From: an uncultured Lachnospiraceae bacterium
GTDB lineage: Bacteria > Bacillota > Clostridia > Lachnospirales > Lachnospiraceae
Direction of reading: 5' to 3'
DNA length: 32,151 nt
Assembly (NCBI GenBank): GCA_947625135.1
Contig: CANQNE010000024.1
Span: 1-32,151, forward strand
A model generated the notes under the pieces. It was given only the letters and a program-made list of their open reading frames with translations. It did not search any database and was not told the DNA's origin. Position 1 is the first letter of the stretch, and the number at the start of each line of letters is the position of its first letter. The translations under genes and the position numbers were made by a program. Shown piece after piece: positions 16,918 to 26,040 of this stretch.

Positions 16918-19900
16918 TTATTTCACTGCGGCGGGATCTACCGTAAAGTACAGGTGGTAGTAGCCGTCCGCTGTCGTTACCGTTCCGGAACCGGAATAAT
17001 TATTTGTATAAACCGGTATGTTGTCTGCCGATTCCGTCAGGTAGAAGGTATACGCGCCTTTCGTCACCGTCAGATGCAGCCCGTCCTTCTGGCAGGTCAC
17101 CTTCCGGATATCCTGCGCGTCATTGTCGATCACGACCTCGAATTCCGTTCCTGTGAAATCATAGGCCGATCCGTCCGAAGCCTTCACCGGGATCACAACC
17201 TCATAGCTCTCCGGAGACTTGTCGCCTGCGATCACGATCCGTCCTGCGGGCTTATCTACGATCAGGGTGTCGGCGCCGTCGTTGGTCAGGTGCAGCACAT
17301 AGTCCTGCACGAGAGAATCCTCGCCGCCCAGCTCGCCCAGTTTCTGTCCGTCCTTCAGGCCCGCAAAGGTCGTTACATAATTGTTGGTGGCAACCAAAAG
17401 CTCCGTGGCGCTGTCCTCACGGGAAAGGGATGTTCCGTCCTCGAGAACAACAGACACTACCTTTTTCCCTGCTTCCCCGGCAGGATCATAAGTATAGGTC
17501 AGTCCCGATACCTGCAGGAAGCTGCCCGATACCTTCTGGCGAAGCAGAAGGCCTGTGTCGTCCTGTCCGGTGATCACGGAAAGTCCTGCCTCCAAAGCCT
17601 CATAAAGCTGTGACGGCGTCACTTTGATCAGATCCACCGTATTGCCATGGTTAAAAGCGTTCAGGATATCCCCGCGGGTCATGATGCCGTAAGGGAGGGT
17701 AGCGCTGATTCCGCCGCCGTTCTCCAGACCGATCACCGGCTGGGCAAGACCGTTGTTTGCCTTAAATTTTTCTCCGTAATACCGGAATGCGTCCGTTACC
17801 AGATCTCCCATGGTCGTTTCCACGATCCTGGGCTCCGCGTAATCGTAGTAAATATACCCGCCCCAGAGAGGCGCGCCCGTACGTCCGATCTCCTCGGCGA
17901 GGATCGGATCCATGTCAAGGATGCACTCGTCCAGCACCTCCTGTGTGACTTTTTTCGCCAACTCGCCAACTTCCGTAAGGGCAAACTCCGAAGCCGTCTG
18001 GTAATCCCATACCGCGCCCTCGGCGGCAAAATTGCCGTTTTTGTTAAATTCAATGGTCACCATGCCCAGATTTTTATTCTGGGTGCCTGTCTGTACGATG
18101 GGAATCGACAGATAGGAGTCGTTTTCCACCGTATGGCTGTGTCCGTCGATCACTGCCGCGATCATGGCCAGTTCTTCTATGTCCAGACTTTCCAGAAGGG
18201 CTTTTGCGGTGACGTCCGAAGCCGTCTGGTTATCGCCCAGATGGGTCACCAGAATGATGGCATCCACGCTGTCCTTCAGCGCCGCGATCTGTTCCTTCGC
18301 GGAGGCGACTTCGTTTTCAAAGGTGATGCCCGCCAGCTTGTCGGGATTGGTGGAGGTGGCTGTGGAAGCCGTCGTGATCCCCACCACGCCGATCTTAAAG
18401 CCTGCCCGTTCGATCACCGTGGATGCCGGGAGCAGCTGCTCCCCGTCCTTCTTCACGTTCGCCGACAGGATCGGAAATCCCGCCTTTTTCGCGTTGGCAA
18501 GCAGCGTCTCCGCGCCGTAGTCAAACTCGTGGTTGCCTGCTGCCATGGCGCTATAGCCCGCCACGTTCATCACGTCGATCACGTGCTCGCCGCTTCCTAC
18601 CGTAGCGAAGCTGGCGCCCTGGGTAGCGTCCCCCGCATCCAGCAAAATGGAATTTTCGGTAGAAGCCGCAATACCGCTCACCTGCGGAAGACCAATGATA
18701 CCGTTTTCCGCGTCTCCCTGTACCACACCGTGAATGTCATTGGTGGAATACACCGTGATCGTGGCCGGTTCCCTCTGCCCGGGATCGGATTCTGTCTTCT
18801 CCACGGGGAAGCGTGGGATCAGTCCCACTATTTTCTGCAGCACCAGCAGGGCGTCATCCGCCGTGATCCCGCCGTCGCCATTCACGTCTGCCACTTGGGT
18901 CTGGGTTCTGTCAAATGTCTTCAGTCCCACAATCTTCTGCAGAATCAGCAGCGCGTCATCCGCATCCACAACACCGTTTGCATTCACATCGCCGTATATG
19001 AGCGCTACCCATTTGCCAAAGAGCCCCAGCGTATCCTGATCGCCCACAGTGTCCGTTTCAAAATCCCATTTATCCGTCATTGCCTGGTCGGTATACCAGC
19101 CGTCCAGCCGATACCCGTCCTTCTCATCTTCATAATCTGTCAGCTTTGCGCCGATATTCGTATACTCTTCATGAAGGATCTCCTCGTCGGTGATCCAGAG
19201 CGCATACACTACCCGCTCTTCTTCCACCTGTGCAAGCACGGGGAATGTATCACATGAATCGTAATCGTATGCCGGAAACAGCTTCTGGCCCCACACAAGC
19301 GTACCGGGTTTTTCGCCTGCCTGCAGAGACCATGCCACATGGCCGTTCAGGAAATCTTCTATTCCCGTTCCATAAGCGCCGCTTTTGACGTCCGCTACTT
19401 TATAGACACCCTGACCTTCCACACAGCTTTCCAGATAAAAGCAGTTTCTCACCTGCACCGCGTCATGGGTATGGCCGAGGATGCCGCCCACTCTTTTGGC
19501 ATCCTTCAGATTTTGATTAATCTCAACATAGCCTATGTTATAACAGTTCTCAACCTTCACATAGCCGGGCTCCGCATCTGCGGACTCCGCTCTCGCGTAG
19601 CCTGCGATGCCGCCGATATAGCGCTGCACGCCTTTCACGTCCCCCGTATTGTAAGAGGAAGTGATGCCCACACTGGCAGTATCCGCGTAGACATATCCGG
19701 CGATGCCGCCCACATAGGAGCTTCCCACGATCTCTCCCATATTGCTGCACCGATCCACAAGACCGCCTCTCGTAAGACCGACGATACCGCCGATATCCTT
19801 TGTTCCTTTGACGGTTCCTGTATTTTCACAGCCGGAAATAGTCCCGGATGCGCTCTCATCCGTGTACACGATATTGTAGCCCGCAATGCCGCCCACATGC

Positions 19901-22900
19901 TTCGGGGACAGATTTCCTCCGTCCACATTGCCGTTATTGATGCAGTCTTTGATCTGTCCTCTGTTAAAGCCGACGATACCGCCCAGATTTTCAACATAAA
20001 GCAGATCGTTGCTCGCGATATCGATGGTTCCGGCATTGACGCAGTTCTCGACCATGCCGGGATATACCGCGCCCTCAGGCGAGCTCCCCGCGCCGGAAAA
20101 GGTTTCCGCGTCATCCGCGCCGCACTGATTGTAGCCCACAATACCGCCTGATGACTGGATCGCCGTTACCGTCATGGTGCTGGTGCTTCCCTGAACGGTT
20201 CCCCCGTTATAGCCTGCCACGCCGCCGATGGTGTAGTCTCCTGTTATGGAACCGCTGACGCTTTCACAATCCGTAACGCTTCCTATATTCCATCCGACAA
20301 TACCGCCTGCGATACAGCCGGTAAAGTCTTCTCTCGGAGTCTCATCTGTTCTTTCTGTGAGCCGCAGAAAGCTGTATTTGTATTCGCAGTTTTCCAGAAC
20401 ACCGGAGAAGGCGTTGTAGCCCGCCACGCCGCCGGCAATGTAATCCGCTAATATTTCAGCTCTGGAACTTGAATTGCAGATCTGGCCGCTGTTATATCCG
20501 GCGGCGCTGCCTGCGCAGGCGCCAAAAGCGCACACATACGTATTTTCTGAACAGTCGGCATTTTCGATGATGGCTGTAGAATCCCCCCTGGACTGGTTGA
20601 ATCCTACGATGCCGCCCACTATATTCTTTCCATATATATAGACAGCGCCTGTCTGCTCAATGTTTTTCACGATACCGGTATTTGCACCGGCGACACCGCC
20701 TACCAGGTTGCTGGCATCAGCGCTTATATCCGCGCCTTCCAAAGTACAGCTATCGATCAGGCCTTTGCTGCCGCCTGCGATGCCGCCCACCGCCACGGCG
20801 CTCAACTGTTCTTCGTCTGAGATCCAGTCTGAGATGGTGCCGCTAAAGGTACTGGACAGGATGCTGCCTCCGTTGATACCCGCTACGCCGCCGATACCGC
20901 CGTAGTTTTTCTCGACCTGATTTCCGTCCGCGTCATATTCCGGCTGACTGGGTCCTATCTTTCCCTGACTTACACATGAATTGATAGATGCCGCCCATTC
21001 ATCCGGTACGTACTCAATCCAGTCCGGATCCTCCAGTTCTTCCAGGCCATGATCCGAAGGCGTATCGCAGTTGAGGCCTGCAATACCGCCAACCACCTGG
21101 TCACCATGAACCCGTACGTCTTTGTCGACACCGCAGTTGTCCAACGTACCGAAGTTAGCGCCTGCGACGCCGCCCGCGCCATACAGCGCGCCGATCATTG
21201 TCTCGCCTGTGGTGTTGCATCCGCTGACAGAAGCACTGTTCACACCCACAATGCCGCCTGCGTAATGTCCTTTCGCCGTAAACACATCCGATTCTTCCAA
21301 CGTGGAGGATTCCTGTACACTCACGCCCACAATTCCATAGCTTGTGCAGCCTTCCACATTACCCTGCCACATATTCAAACCGGCAATACCGCCTGCCACT
21401 TCCTGGGCGGTCACGAAACAAAAGCCGTCCGTCTGGGCGGGATCGCCGCCCACGCAGTTTTTGATATGGCTCTCGTTGCAGCCCACAATACCGCCTGCGC
21501 AGTCGCCTTCACCGCTGACTATGCCGGTAAATTTACAGTTTTCTATCAATGTCTGCGCACCGTGAGTCTGGCCCACGATCCCTCCGATGTTTGTCGAAGC
21601 CGTTATGAGCCCTTTCGGCCCCGTGCAGTTTCTGATGACAGTGACCGGGGTCATTTCGTCGGCATCTGACGGGTCTCCCGCATAACCGGCGATACCGCCC
21701 ACATCAGCATATCCCATCACCATTCCGTCATTGACACATTCTTCTATGGACGCGCCCAAACATGTGCCTGCAATACCGCCGAAATAAGCGCCGTCGCCGT
21801 AATCCTCCGGCTGTGTCTGATCCCCTGCGGATACGATCCCGCCGGTTACAAGGCCATGGTTTTCGCAGCCGGTGATCAGCCCCGAAACAACCGTTGTCTC
21901 TGTACCTTCTGTTTCATAATTATAGCCGTTCCTGCCTGCAATGCCGCCGATCTCTCTGGAAATAAAATCATAAGTTCCTTCCTGACCCTCAGGGATCTTT
22001 TCCGGATCCATCTTAAATCCGTTCACACTCACGTGATTATGACATTCTGAAATGGTTCCTACGTTTTCGCCCGCGATGCCGCCCACATAGACAACGCCGC
22101 TGATATCAGCATCCTGCATCTGCTCCACCAGATCCGGATTCTGCTCCGGATCCAGTTCGGGATCGAGATCCGGATCTTCGGAAGCATCATAACCAGTCTC
22201 GCAGTCGTTGATCACACCGTTGTTGTAGCCTGCGATGCCGCCGCAGAAAAAGCCTGTGCTCTCCTGCGCCTTATCGTCAAATTCAAAAGGAGAAGCTGCT
22301 GCTTTTCCCAAAAACATACTGTGTTCTATGGCGCCGAAGTTTTCACCGGCAATGCCGCCTGTTGCCAGCTCGCCTTCCACGCTTGAATAAGATACCACAT
22401 TTTCTATCCGGCCATCTGGCAAATTGGAACCCGTGACGCCGCCCACATAGGAAATACCTTTGAGAATAACGATCTCCAGGCCGGTATCTTTGATCAGACC
22501 TGTATTGATGCCCGCGATGCCGCCGACCCCATAGGTCGCCCTTACATAGGCGATCCCAATGAGACAGGAGGAGATCTCGCCGTAGTTTACCCCGGCGATG
22601 ATGCCGGCCCCGCCTGCCTCGGCAACCTCGGGATTATCGTATGTAATATCTCCGCAGTTAATCGCGGCATTCACGATGTTCAGATTTTTGATCACGCCTT
22701 TATTGACGCCGAACATTCCCATATAAGAGGTTTTGTCGTCCGTAACAATGGAAAGATCCTCAATGATCTTGTCATTTCCGTCGAAGGTTCCCGTATAGGC
22801 GATCCACTCTCCTGCGCTGTCCTTTCCGTAACCGATCGGCGTCCAGGAAATACCGGCGTTCAGGTCTTCTTCAAAGCTGATGTCATTCATCAGCTTCGCA

Positions 22901-23172
22901 CACGCCCCGGTATTCTGGTCGACGCCTGTCAGCGTACCGTTTACAAGACCCGCAAACCAGTGAAGCTCCGCCAGACTTGTGATCTGATAAGGCGCTTCCT
23001 GGGTTCCCTCGCCTGCAGGCTTCGACACCTGCGCGTCTGCTGCCGCTACAGCCACGGCCCCAGCCATGTCGATGGTCTCCAGGTCCAGCCCCTGCAGCGT
23101 ATGCTCCTTCTGCGGCGTATTATCCTCGGAAATGCTGTTGGAAAGATCGATCTCCGGCTGTTCCGGTTCCAC
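16918..23172 (-). CDS. Giant GLUG-repeat / dockerin / 5'-nucleotidase (UshA-like) fusion protein, body segment
   Basis: This 2084-residue open frame begins at a GTG with no convincing ribosome binding site. It is in the same frame as the signal-peptide segment at 23197-23382 and is separated from it by one TAA. The order is: acidic spacer; opening block SKPAGEGTQEAPYQIT; more than twenty GGIAG/GGIVG GLUG units (about 150-1290); InlB-type repeat (about 1310-1380); a dockerin with loops GDVNANGVVDADDAL and ADVNGDGGITADDAL (about 1385-1460); then a calcineurin-like 5'-nucleotidase region. That last part has STNDIHG, LLDAGDATQG, AAGNHEFDYG and IDGHSHT (metal ligands), followed by a 5_nucleotid_C-like domain (GGISATLPYG, FNHGN) and a C-terminal beta-rich tail. 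An internal dockerin before an enzyme is unusual. Without the upstream segment the product would lack an export signal. Confidence 0.85.
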   Translation of the reverse strand: MEPEQPEIDLSNSISEDNTPQKEHTLQGLDLETIDMAGAVAVAAADAQVSKPAGEGTQEAPYQITSLAELHWFAGLVNGTLTGVDQNTGACAKLMNDISFEEDLNAGISWTPIGYGKDSAGEWIAYTGTFDGNDKIIEDLSIVTDDKTSYMGMFGVNKGVIKNLNIVNAAINCGDITYDNPEVAEAGGAGIIAGVNYGEISSCLIGIAYVRATYGVGGIAGINTGLIKDTGLEIVILKGISYVGGVTGSNLPDGRIENVVSYSSVEGELATGGIAGENFGAIEHSMFLGKAAASPFEFDDKAQESTGFFCGGIAGYNNGVINDCETGYDASEDPDLDPELDPEQNPDLVEQMQDADISGVVYVGGIAGENVGTISECHNHVSVNGFKMDPEKIPEGQEGTYDFISREIGGIAGRNGYNYETEGTETTVVSGLITGCENHGLVTGGIVSAGDQTQPEDYGDGAYFGGIAGTCLGASIEECVNDGMVMGYADVGGIAGYAGDPSDADEMTPVTVIRNCTGPKGLITASTNIGGIVGQTHGAQTLIENCKFTGIVSGEGDCAGGIVGCNESHIKNCVGGDPAQTDGFCFVTAQEVAGGIAGLNMWQGNVEGCTSYGIVGVSVQESSTLEESDVFTAKGHYAGGIVGVNSASVSGCNTTGETMIGALYGAGGVAGANFGTLDNCGVDKDVRVHGDQVVGGIAGLNCDTPSDHGLEELEDPDWIEYVPDEWAASINSCVSQGKIGPSQPEYDADGNQVEKNYGGIGGVAGINGGSILSSTFSGTISDWISDEEQLSAVAVGGIAGGSKGLIDSCTLEGADISADASNLVGGVAGANTGIVKNIEQTGAVYIYGKNIVGGIVGFNQSRGDSTAIIENADCSENTYVCAFGACAGSAAGYNSGQICNSSSRAEILADYIAGGVAGYNAFSGVLENCEYKYSFLRLTERTDETPREDFTGCIAGGIVGWNIGSVTDCESVSGSITGDYTIGGVAGYNGGTVQGSTSTMTVTAIQSSGGIVGYNQCGADDAETFSGAGSSPEGAVYPGMVENCVNAGTIDIASNDLLYVENLGGIVGFNRGQIKDCINNGNVDGGNLSPKHVGGIAGYNIVYTDESASGTISGCENTGTVKGTKDIGGIVGLTRGGLVDRCSNMGEIVGSSYVGGIAGYVYADTASVGITSSYNTGDVKGVQRYIGGIAGYARAESADAEPGYVKVENCYNIGYVEINQNLKDAKRVGGILGHTHDAVQVRNCFYLESCVEGQGVYKVADVKSGAYGTGIEDFLNGHVAWSLQAGEKPGTLVWGQKLFPAYDYDSCDTFPVLAQVEEERVVYALWITDEEILHEEYTNIGAKLTDYEDEKDGYRLDGWYTDQAMTDKWDFETDTVGDQDTLGLFGKWVALIYGDVNANGVVDADDALLILQKIVGLKTFDRTQTQVADVNGDGGITADDALLVLQKIVGLIPRFPVEKTESDPGQREPATITVYSTNDIHGVVQGDAENGIIGLPQVSGIAASTENSILLDAGDATQGASFATVGSGEHVIDVMNVAGYSAMAAGNHEFDYGAETLLANAKKAGFPILSANVKKDGEQLLPASTVIERAGFKIGVVGITTASTATSTNPDKLAGITFENEVASAKEQIAALKDSVDAIILVTHLGDNQTASDVTAKALLESLDIEELAMIAAVIDGHSHTVENDSYLSIPIVQTGTQNKNLGMVTIEFNKNGNFAAEGAVWDYQTASEFALTEVGELAKKVTQEVLDECILDMDPILAEEIGRTGAPLWGGYIYYDYAEPRIVETTMGDLVTDAFRYYGEKFKANNGLAQPVIGLENGGGISATLPYGIMTRGDILNAFNHGNTVDLIKVTPSQLYEALEAGLSVITGQDDTGLLLRQKVSGSFLQVSGLTYTYDPAGEAGKKVVSVVLEDGTSLSREDSATELLVATNNYVTTFAGLKDGQKLGELGGEDSLVQDYVLHLTNDGADTLIVDKPAGRIVIAGDKSPESYEVVIPVKASDGSAYDFTGTEFEVVIDNDAQDIRKVTCQKDGLHLTVTKGAYTFYLTESADNIPVYTNNYSGSGTVTTADGYYHLYFTVDPAAVK

Positions 23173-23196
23173 CGGAAAATCTTCTGAAACCAGCGC

Positions 23197-23382
23197 TTAC
23201 GCCTTGTTTTCCTTTAAGATCTCCAGAAATGCGTTCTGCTCATCTTCTGCCATCTCCCCAGTTGCTTCCGCGTCTTTCGCCGGTTCCGCCGCCGCGGCAA
23301 ATGTCGTGACCGGAAGCATGGTAACGATCATTGCCGCCGAAAGGATACCGCTCGCAATGCGGGCTTTCCATTTCTTTCTCAT
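23197..23382 (-). pseudogene. Signal-peptide segment of the nucleotidase-fusion gene, cut off by an in-frame TAA
   Basis: The 61-residue product begins MRKKWKARIASG, has a hydrophobic core and ends its signal peptide near TTFAAAAEP, closely matching the starts of the two paralogues. A GGAGG site lies seven bases before the ATG. The frame stops at TAA (23197-23199), yet the same frame continues past it as ALVSEDFP and then the 2084-residue body. The PEIDLSNSISED region just after the stop matches PKVDLSDNLAED in the 1383-residue paralogue, which supports one original gene of 2154 codons. The stop is either a real nonsense mutation, a sequencing error or a read-through site. Confidence 0.8.
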
Positions 23383-23408
23383 ATCAATTCCTCCTGTTTT
23401 TATGGATT

Positions 23409-23447
23409 TCAGTACGTCGCCATACTCTTACGACCTGTTTTTGTCAT
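23409..23447 (-). other. Possible 12-residue leader ORF
   Basis: Between the promoter and the signal-peptide start there is an ATG preceded by AGGAGAGAG. It opens a frame MTKTGRKSMATY that ends in TGA. Spacing and ribosome binding site are suitable, but the ORF is so short that chance is a fair explanation. Confidence 0.25.
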
Positions 23448-23482
23448 TTTCTCTCTCCTACCGGTCATGGCGTTTCTCACTC

Positions 23483-23511
23483 ATTATGACATGTTTCACC
23501 GGTCAAGTCAA
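23483..23511 (-). promoter_or_regulatory. Predicted sigma-A promoter of the giant nucleotidase-fusion gene
   Basis: On the minus strand, TTGACT (23511-23506) is separated by 17 bases from CATAAT (23488-23483), about 100 bases before the signal-peptide ATG. It lies just downstream of the flavodoxin stop, so this gene can be expressed independently of the redox operon. No terminator was seen between the two. Confidence 0.6.
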
Positions 23512-23528
23512 GTTCTCCCCGCTTTTGC

Positions 23529-24011
23529 TCAGGGCTTGACAGCCGTCTCCATCCACTTTTTCAAGGCAGCCTCAGAGAGATCGCCGTTCAGAACTTTGCC
23601 TTCCAAGACTGCCGCACCGGGGCAGACCGGCGCCAGTTCTTTTGCTGTCCCGCCGAATCCGCTGCCGCCGGATGTGGCAAACAGAACGATCTTCTTTCCA
23701 AAGAAGTCATAGCTTTCCAGAAATGTATGAATGATACGAGGGGCCGTATACCACCAGATCGGAAAGCCAAGCAGGATGGTATCGTATGCCCCGATGTTGG
23801 CGCTTTTGTCCGCCAGCGCGGGACGGCTGGCCTTGTCATTCATCTCCACAGAACTGCGGGATTTTTTATCCATCCAGTTTAAGTCCGCCGGGGTATAGGG
23901 GACGGCTGGCCTGATCTCATACAGATCTGCCCCTGCTGCCTGTGCCAGTGCATTGGCCGCTCTCGCCGTCGTTCCGCTTGCTGAAAAATAAGCTACTAAT
24001 GTTTTACTCAT
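23529..24011 (-). CDS. Flavodoxin-family protein
   Basis: This 160-residue protein begins with the FMN phosphate-binding loop VAYFSASGTTARAA. It also shows the family motifs LLGFPIWWYTAPRII and FATSGGSGFGG, which contact the flavin. Length and order fit small single-domain flavodoxins of anaerobes, which act as cytoplasmic one- or two-electron carriers. GGAGAG precedes the ATG. It is the last gene of the redox operon, 32 bases after the Fe-S aldo/keto reductase, so it may supply or accept electrons for that enzyme; this pairing is inference from position. Confidence 0.9.
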   Translation of the reverse strand: MSKTLVAYFSASGTTARAANALAQAAGADLYEIRPAVPYTPADLNWMDKKSRSSVEMNDKASRPALADKSANIGAYDTILLGFPIWWYTAPRIIHTFLESYDFFGKKIVLFATSGGSGFGGTAKELAPVCPGAAVLEGKVLNGDLSEAALKKWMETAVKP

Positions 24012-24043
24012 GTCCCTTCTCTCCTTTCCATCATCCTAAAGGC

Positions 24044-25156
24044 TTATGCCTCTAACATTGTCCCACACTGTTTCAAATTGTCCACAATCTTCAAATGCTG
24101 CGGGCAGGCCCGTTCGCACTGTCCGCATCCGACACAGTCCGTGGCCCGGTGTCCCTCCGGGATTGCTGCATACCTCTCTTTTGCCTGCGCCAGCTGCCCG
24201 TTTCCAAGCTGCAGATTCGCAGCCGCAAAAATATCGGGGATCGGGATCTGCTTCGGGCATCCGTCTGTGCAGTAGTGACATGCCGTACACGGGATCTCCC
24301 CGGAGCTGCCGAGAATCTTCTGCGCCTGCCGGATGATCTTCTGTTCTTCTTCATTTAACGACTGAAAATCCTTCATGTAGGCGAGGTTATCTTCCATCTG
24401 CGCCACATTGGACATTCCCGAAAGCACTGTAAGAATCCCATCCAGACTTGCCGCAAACCGGATGGCCCATGATGCGGGAGACATGTCCGGCGCATAGTCT
24501 GAAAACAGTTTTTTGACCGCCGCCGGAGGATTCGCCAGCTTGCCGCCCTTCACCGGCTCCATGACGATAATGGGTTTCCCATGCTTCCTCGCAACCTCAT
24601 AATTCGCCCGGGATGATACCTTCGGATCGTTCCAGTCAGCATAGTTGATCTGCAGCTGAATGAAATCTACTTCCGGGTGTTCGGTGAGCAAACGGTCCAG
24701 AAGCTGGGGCCCGGCATGGAAAGAAAAACCGAAGCGCCTGATCAGCCCTTCCTCTTTTCGTGCTTTTACGAAGTCCCAGATATGGTACTGATCGTACTTT
24801 TTATAGTTATTCTCCATGAGCGCGTGCAGCAGATAATAATCAAAATATCCTGCGCCCGTTCGCTTCAGGCTTTTATAAAACTGCTCCTGTGCCGCTTTCT
24901 CATCGGAAGCTATCGTAACATTGAGCTTCGTGGCAAGGGTATAAGATTCTCTCGGATAGCGTTCAACCAGCGCCTTTTTGATGTCCTGTTCTGAGGAACC
25001 GTAAACGAAAGCCGTGTCAAAATATGTAAATCCCGCCTCCATGAACAGATCCACCATTTTTTTCACCTGCTCGATGTCGGTGCCAAGCACTTTTTTTGGC
25101 AGCCGCATCAGTCCGAAGCCCAGCTTCGGTGTTTGTGTTTGTCTGTATTCTTGCAT
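24044..25156 (-). CDS. Aldo/keto reductase with C-terminal 4Fe-4S domain
   Basis: This 370-residue protein has an aldo/keto reductase barrel (about 10-280) with FDTAFVYG (Asp47, Tyr52), ATKLN (Lys77) and YYLLHAL as the catalytic tetrad region. A C-terminal bacterial ferredoxin-like part follows, with two clusters visible as CTACHYCTDGCP and CVGCGQCERACP. I chose ATG at 25156 because GGAGG (25161-25165) lies just upstream; the frame runs on to 25279 but would overlap the preceding gene. The substrate is not known. Fe-S aldo/keto reductases are common in strict anaerobes, and the adjacent flavodoxin suggests an electron-transfer partner. Confidence 0.92.
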   Translation of the reverse strand: MQEYRQTQTPKLGFGLMRLPKKVLGTDIEQVKKMVDLFMEAGFTYFDTAFVYGSSEQDIKKALVERYPRESYTLATKLNVTIASDEKAAQEQFYKSLKRTGAGYFDYYLLHALMENNYKKYDQYHIWDFVKARKEEGLIRRFGFSFHAGPQLLDRLLTEHPEVDFIQLQINYADWNDPKVSSRANYEVARKHGKPIIVMEPVKGGKLANPPAAVKKLFSDYAPDMSPASWAIRFAASLDGILTVLSGMSNVAQMEDNLAYMKDFQSLNEEEQKIIRQAQKILGSSGEIPCTACHYCTDGCPKQIPIPDIFAAANLQLGNGQLAQAKERYAAIPEGHRATDCVGCGQCERACPQHLKIVDNLKQCGTMLEA

Positions 25157-25233
25157 AATACCTCCACTTTTTATATCATTCAATTCTTCCGGCAACCTCT
25201 TACAATGATCATTGCCCATCGCTTTTGCCATTT

Positions 25234-25989
25234 CTATTTCAAATCTCCATACTGCTTTTCCTCTACCGGCTCCAGCCATTCATTGGAACCGTTCTCGCCC
25301 GGAACCTCAACTGCAAGGTGGGAAAACCAGCTGTCCGGCGCAGCGCCATGCCAGTGCTTGACGCCTTCGGGGATATTGATGCAGTCTCCCGGCTTCATCT
25401 CCACAGCATCCTTGCCCCACTCCTGATAATAGCCGCGCCCGCCGACGCAGATGAGGATCTGCCCGCCGCCTTTGTGGGCGTGATGGATATGCCAGTTGTT
25501 CCGGCAGCCCGGCTCAAAGGTTACATTGAAAATGCCCACCTGTTCTTTTGATATGGGCGCAAGATAGCTCTGCCCGGAGAAATACTGCTTGAAGCCGTCG
25601 TTGGGAGCGCCGATAGGGAAAAGGATCGTATTCTGGTATTTGTCTTTCTCCGTAAGCGCCGGCTCCCCTTCGCTCCACACATCTTTTGCCAGACGGAACA
25701 CCGCCCATGCCTTGGGCCAGCCAACGTAAAACCCAACGTGGGTCACAATAGCGGCGATCTCTGCTTTTGTTACACCGTGGGCTTTAGCATTTTCCAAATG
25801 GTAGGTCAGCGAAGAGTCCGTGATCCCGGAAGACATCAGCGCCACCACGGTGATGATGCAGCGGGTCTTTAAGTCGATATCGGAATTGTTCCAGTTCTCG
25901 CCAAAGAGAACGTCGTCATTGAAATGGGCGAAATCCGGCGCGAAGCCGCCAAGCTGATCTCTGCCTGCAGTCTGTGTGATCTTTTTCAT
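25234..25989 (-). CDS. Carboxymuconolactone decarboxylase-like / cupin fusion protein
   Basis: The 251-residue protein joins two small domains. The N-terminal half (about 10-105) is of the carboxymuconolactone decarboxylase/AhpD type (LKTRCIITVVALMSSG, then HVGFYVGWPKAWAVF), but I see no CxxC redox pair. The C-terminal half (about 135-235) is a cupin with metal-ligand histidines in NNWHIHHAHKGGGQ and KPGDCINIPEGVKHWHG. GGAGG precedes the ATG. Such fusions commonly accompany aldo/keto reductases and flavodoxins in Firmicutes redox operons. The chemistry is uncertain; a role in handling reactive or quinone-like compounds is a guess from context. Confidence 0.88.
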   Translation of the reverse strand: MKKITQTAGRDQLGGFAPDFAHFNDDVLFGENWNNSDIDLKTRCIITVVALMSSGITDSSLTYHLENAKAHGVTKAEIAAIVTHVGFYVGWPKAWAVFRLAKDVWSEGEPALTEKDKYQNTILFPIGAPNDGFKQYFSGQSYLAPISKEQVGIFNVTFEPGCRNNWHIHHAHKGGGQILICVGGRGYYQEWGKDAVEMKPGDCINIPEGVKHWHGAAPDSWFSHLAVEVPGENGSNEWLEPVEEKQYGDLK

Positions 25990-26040
25990 TTTGATTTTCC
26001 TCCTGTCATATTTATTATATATTTTATTTGCTGATGTTTA

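Noticed and set aside
17647-19257. Plus-strand open frame of 536 codons opposite the nucleotidase domain
   Set aside because: The minus strand encodes conserved metallophosphatase and dockerin motifs here; the plus frame has none.
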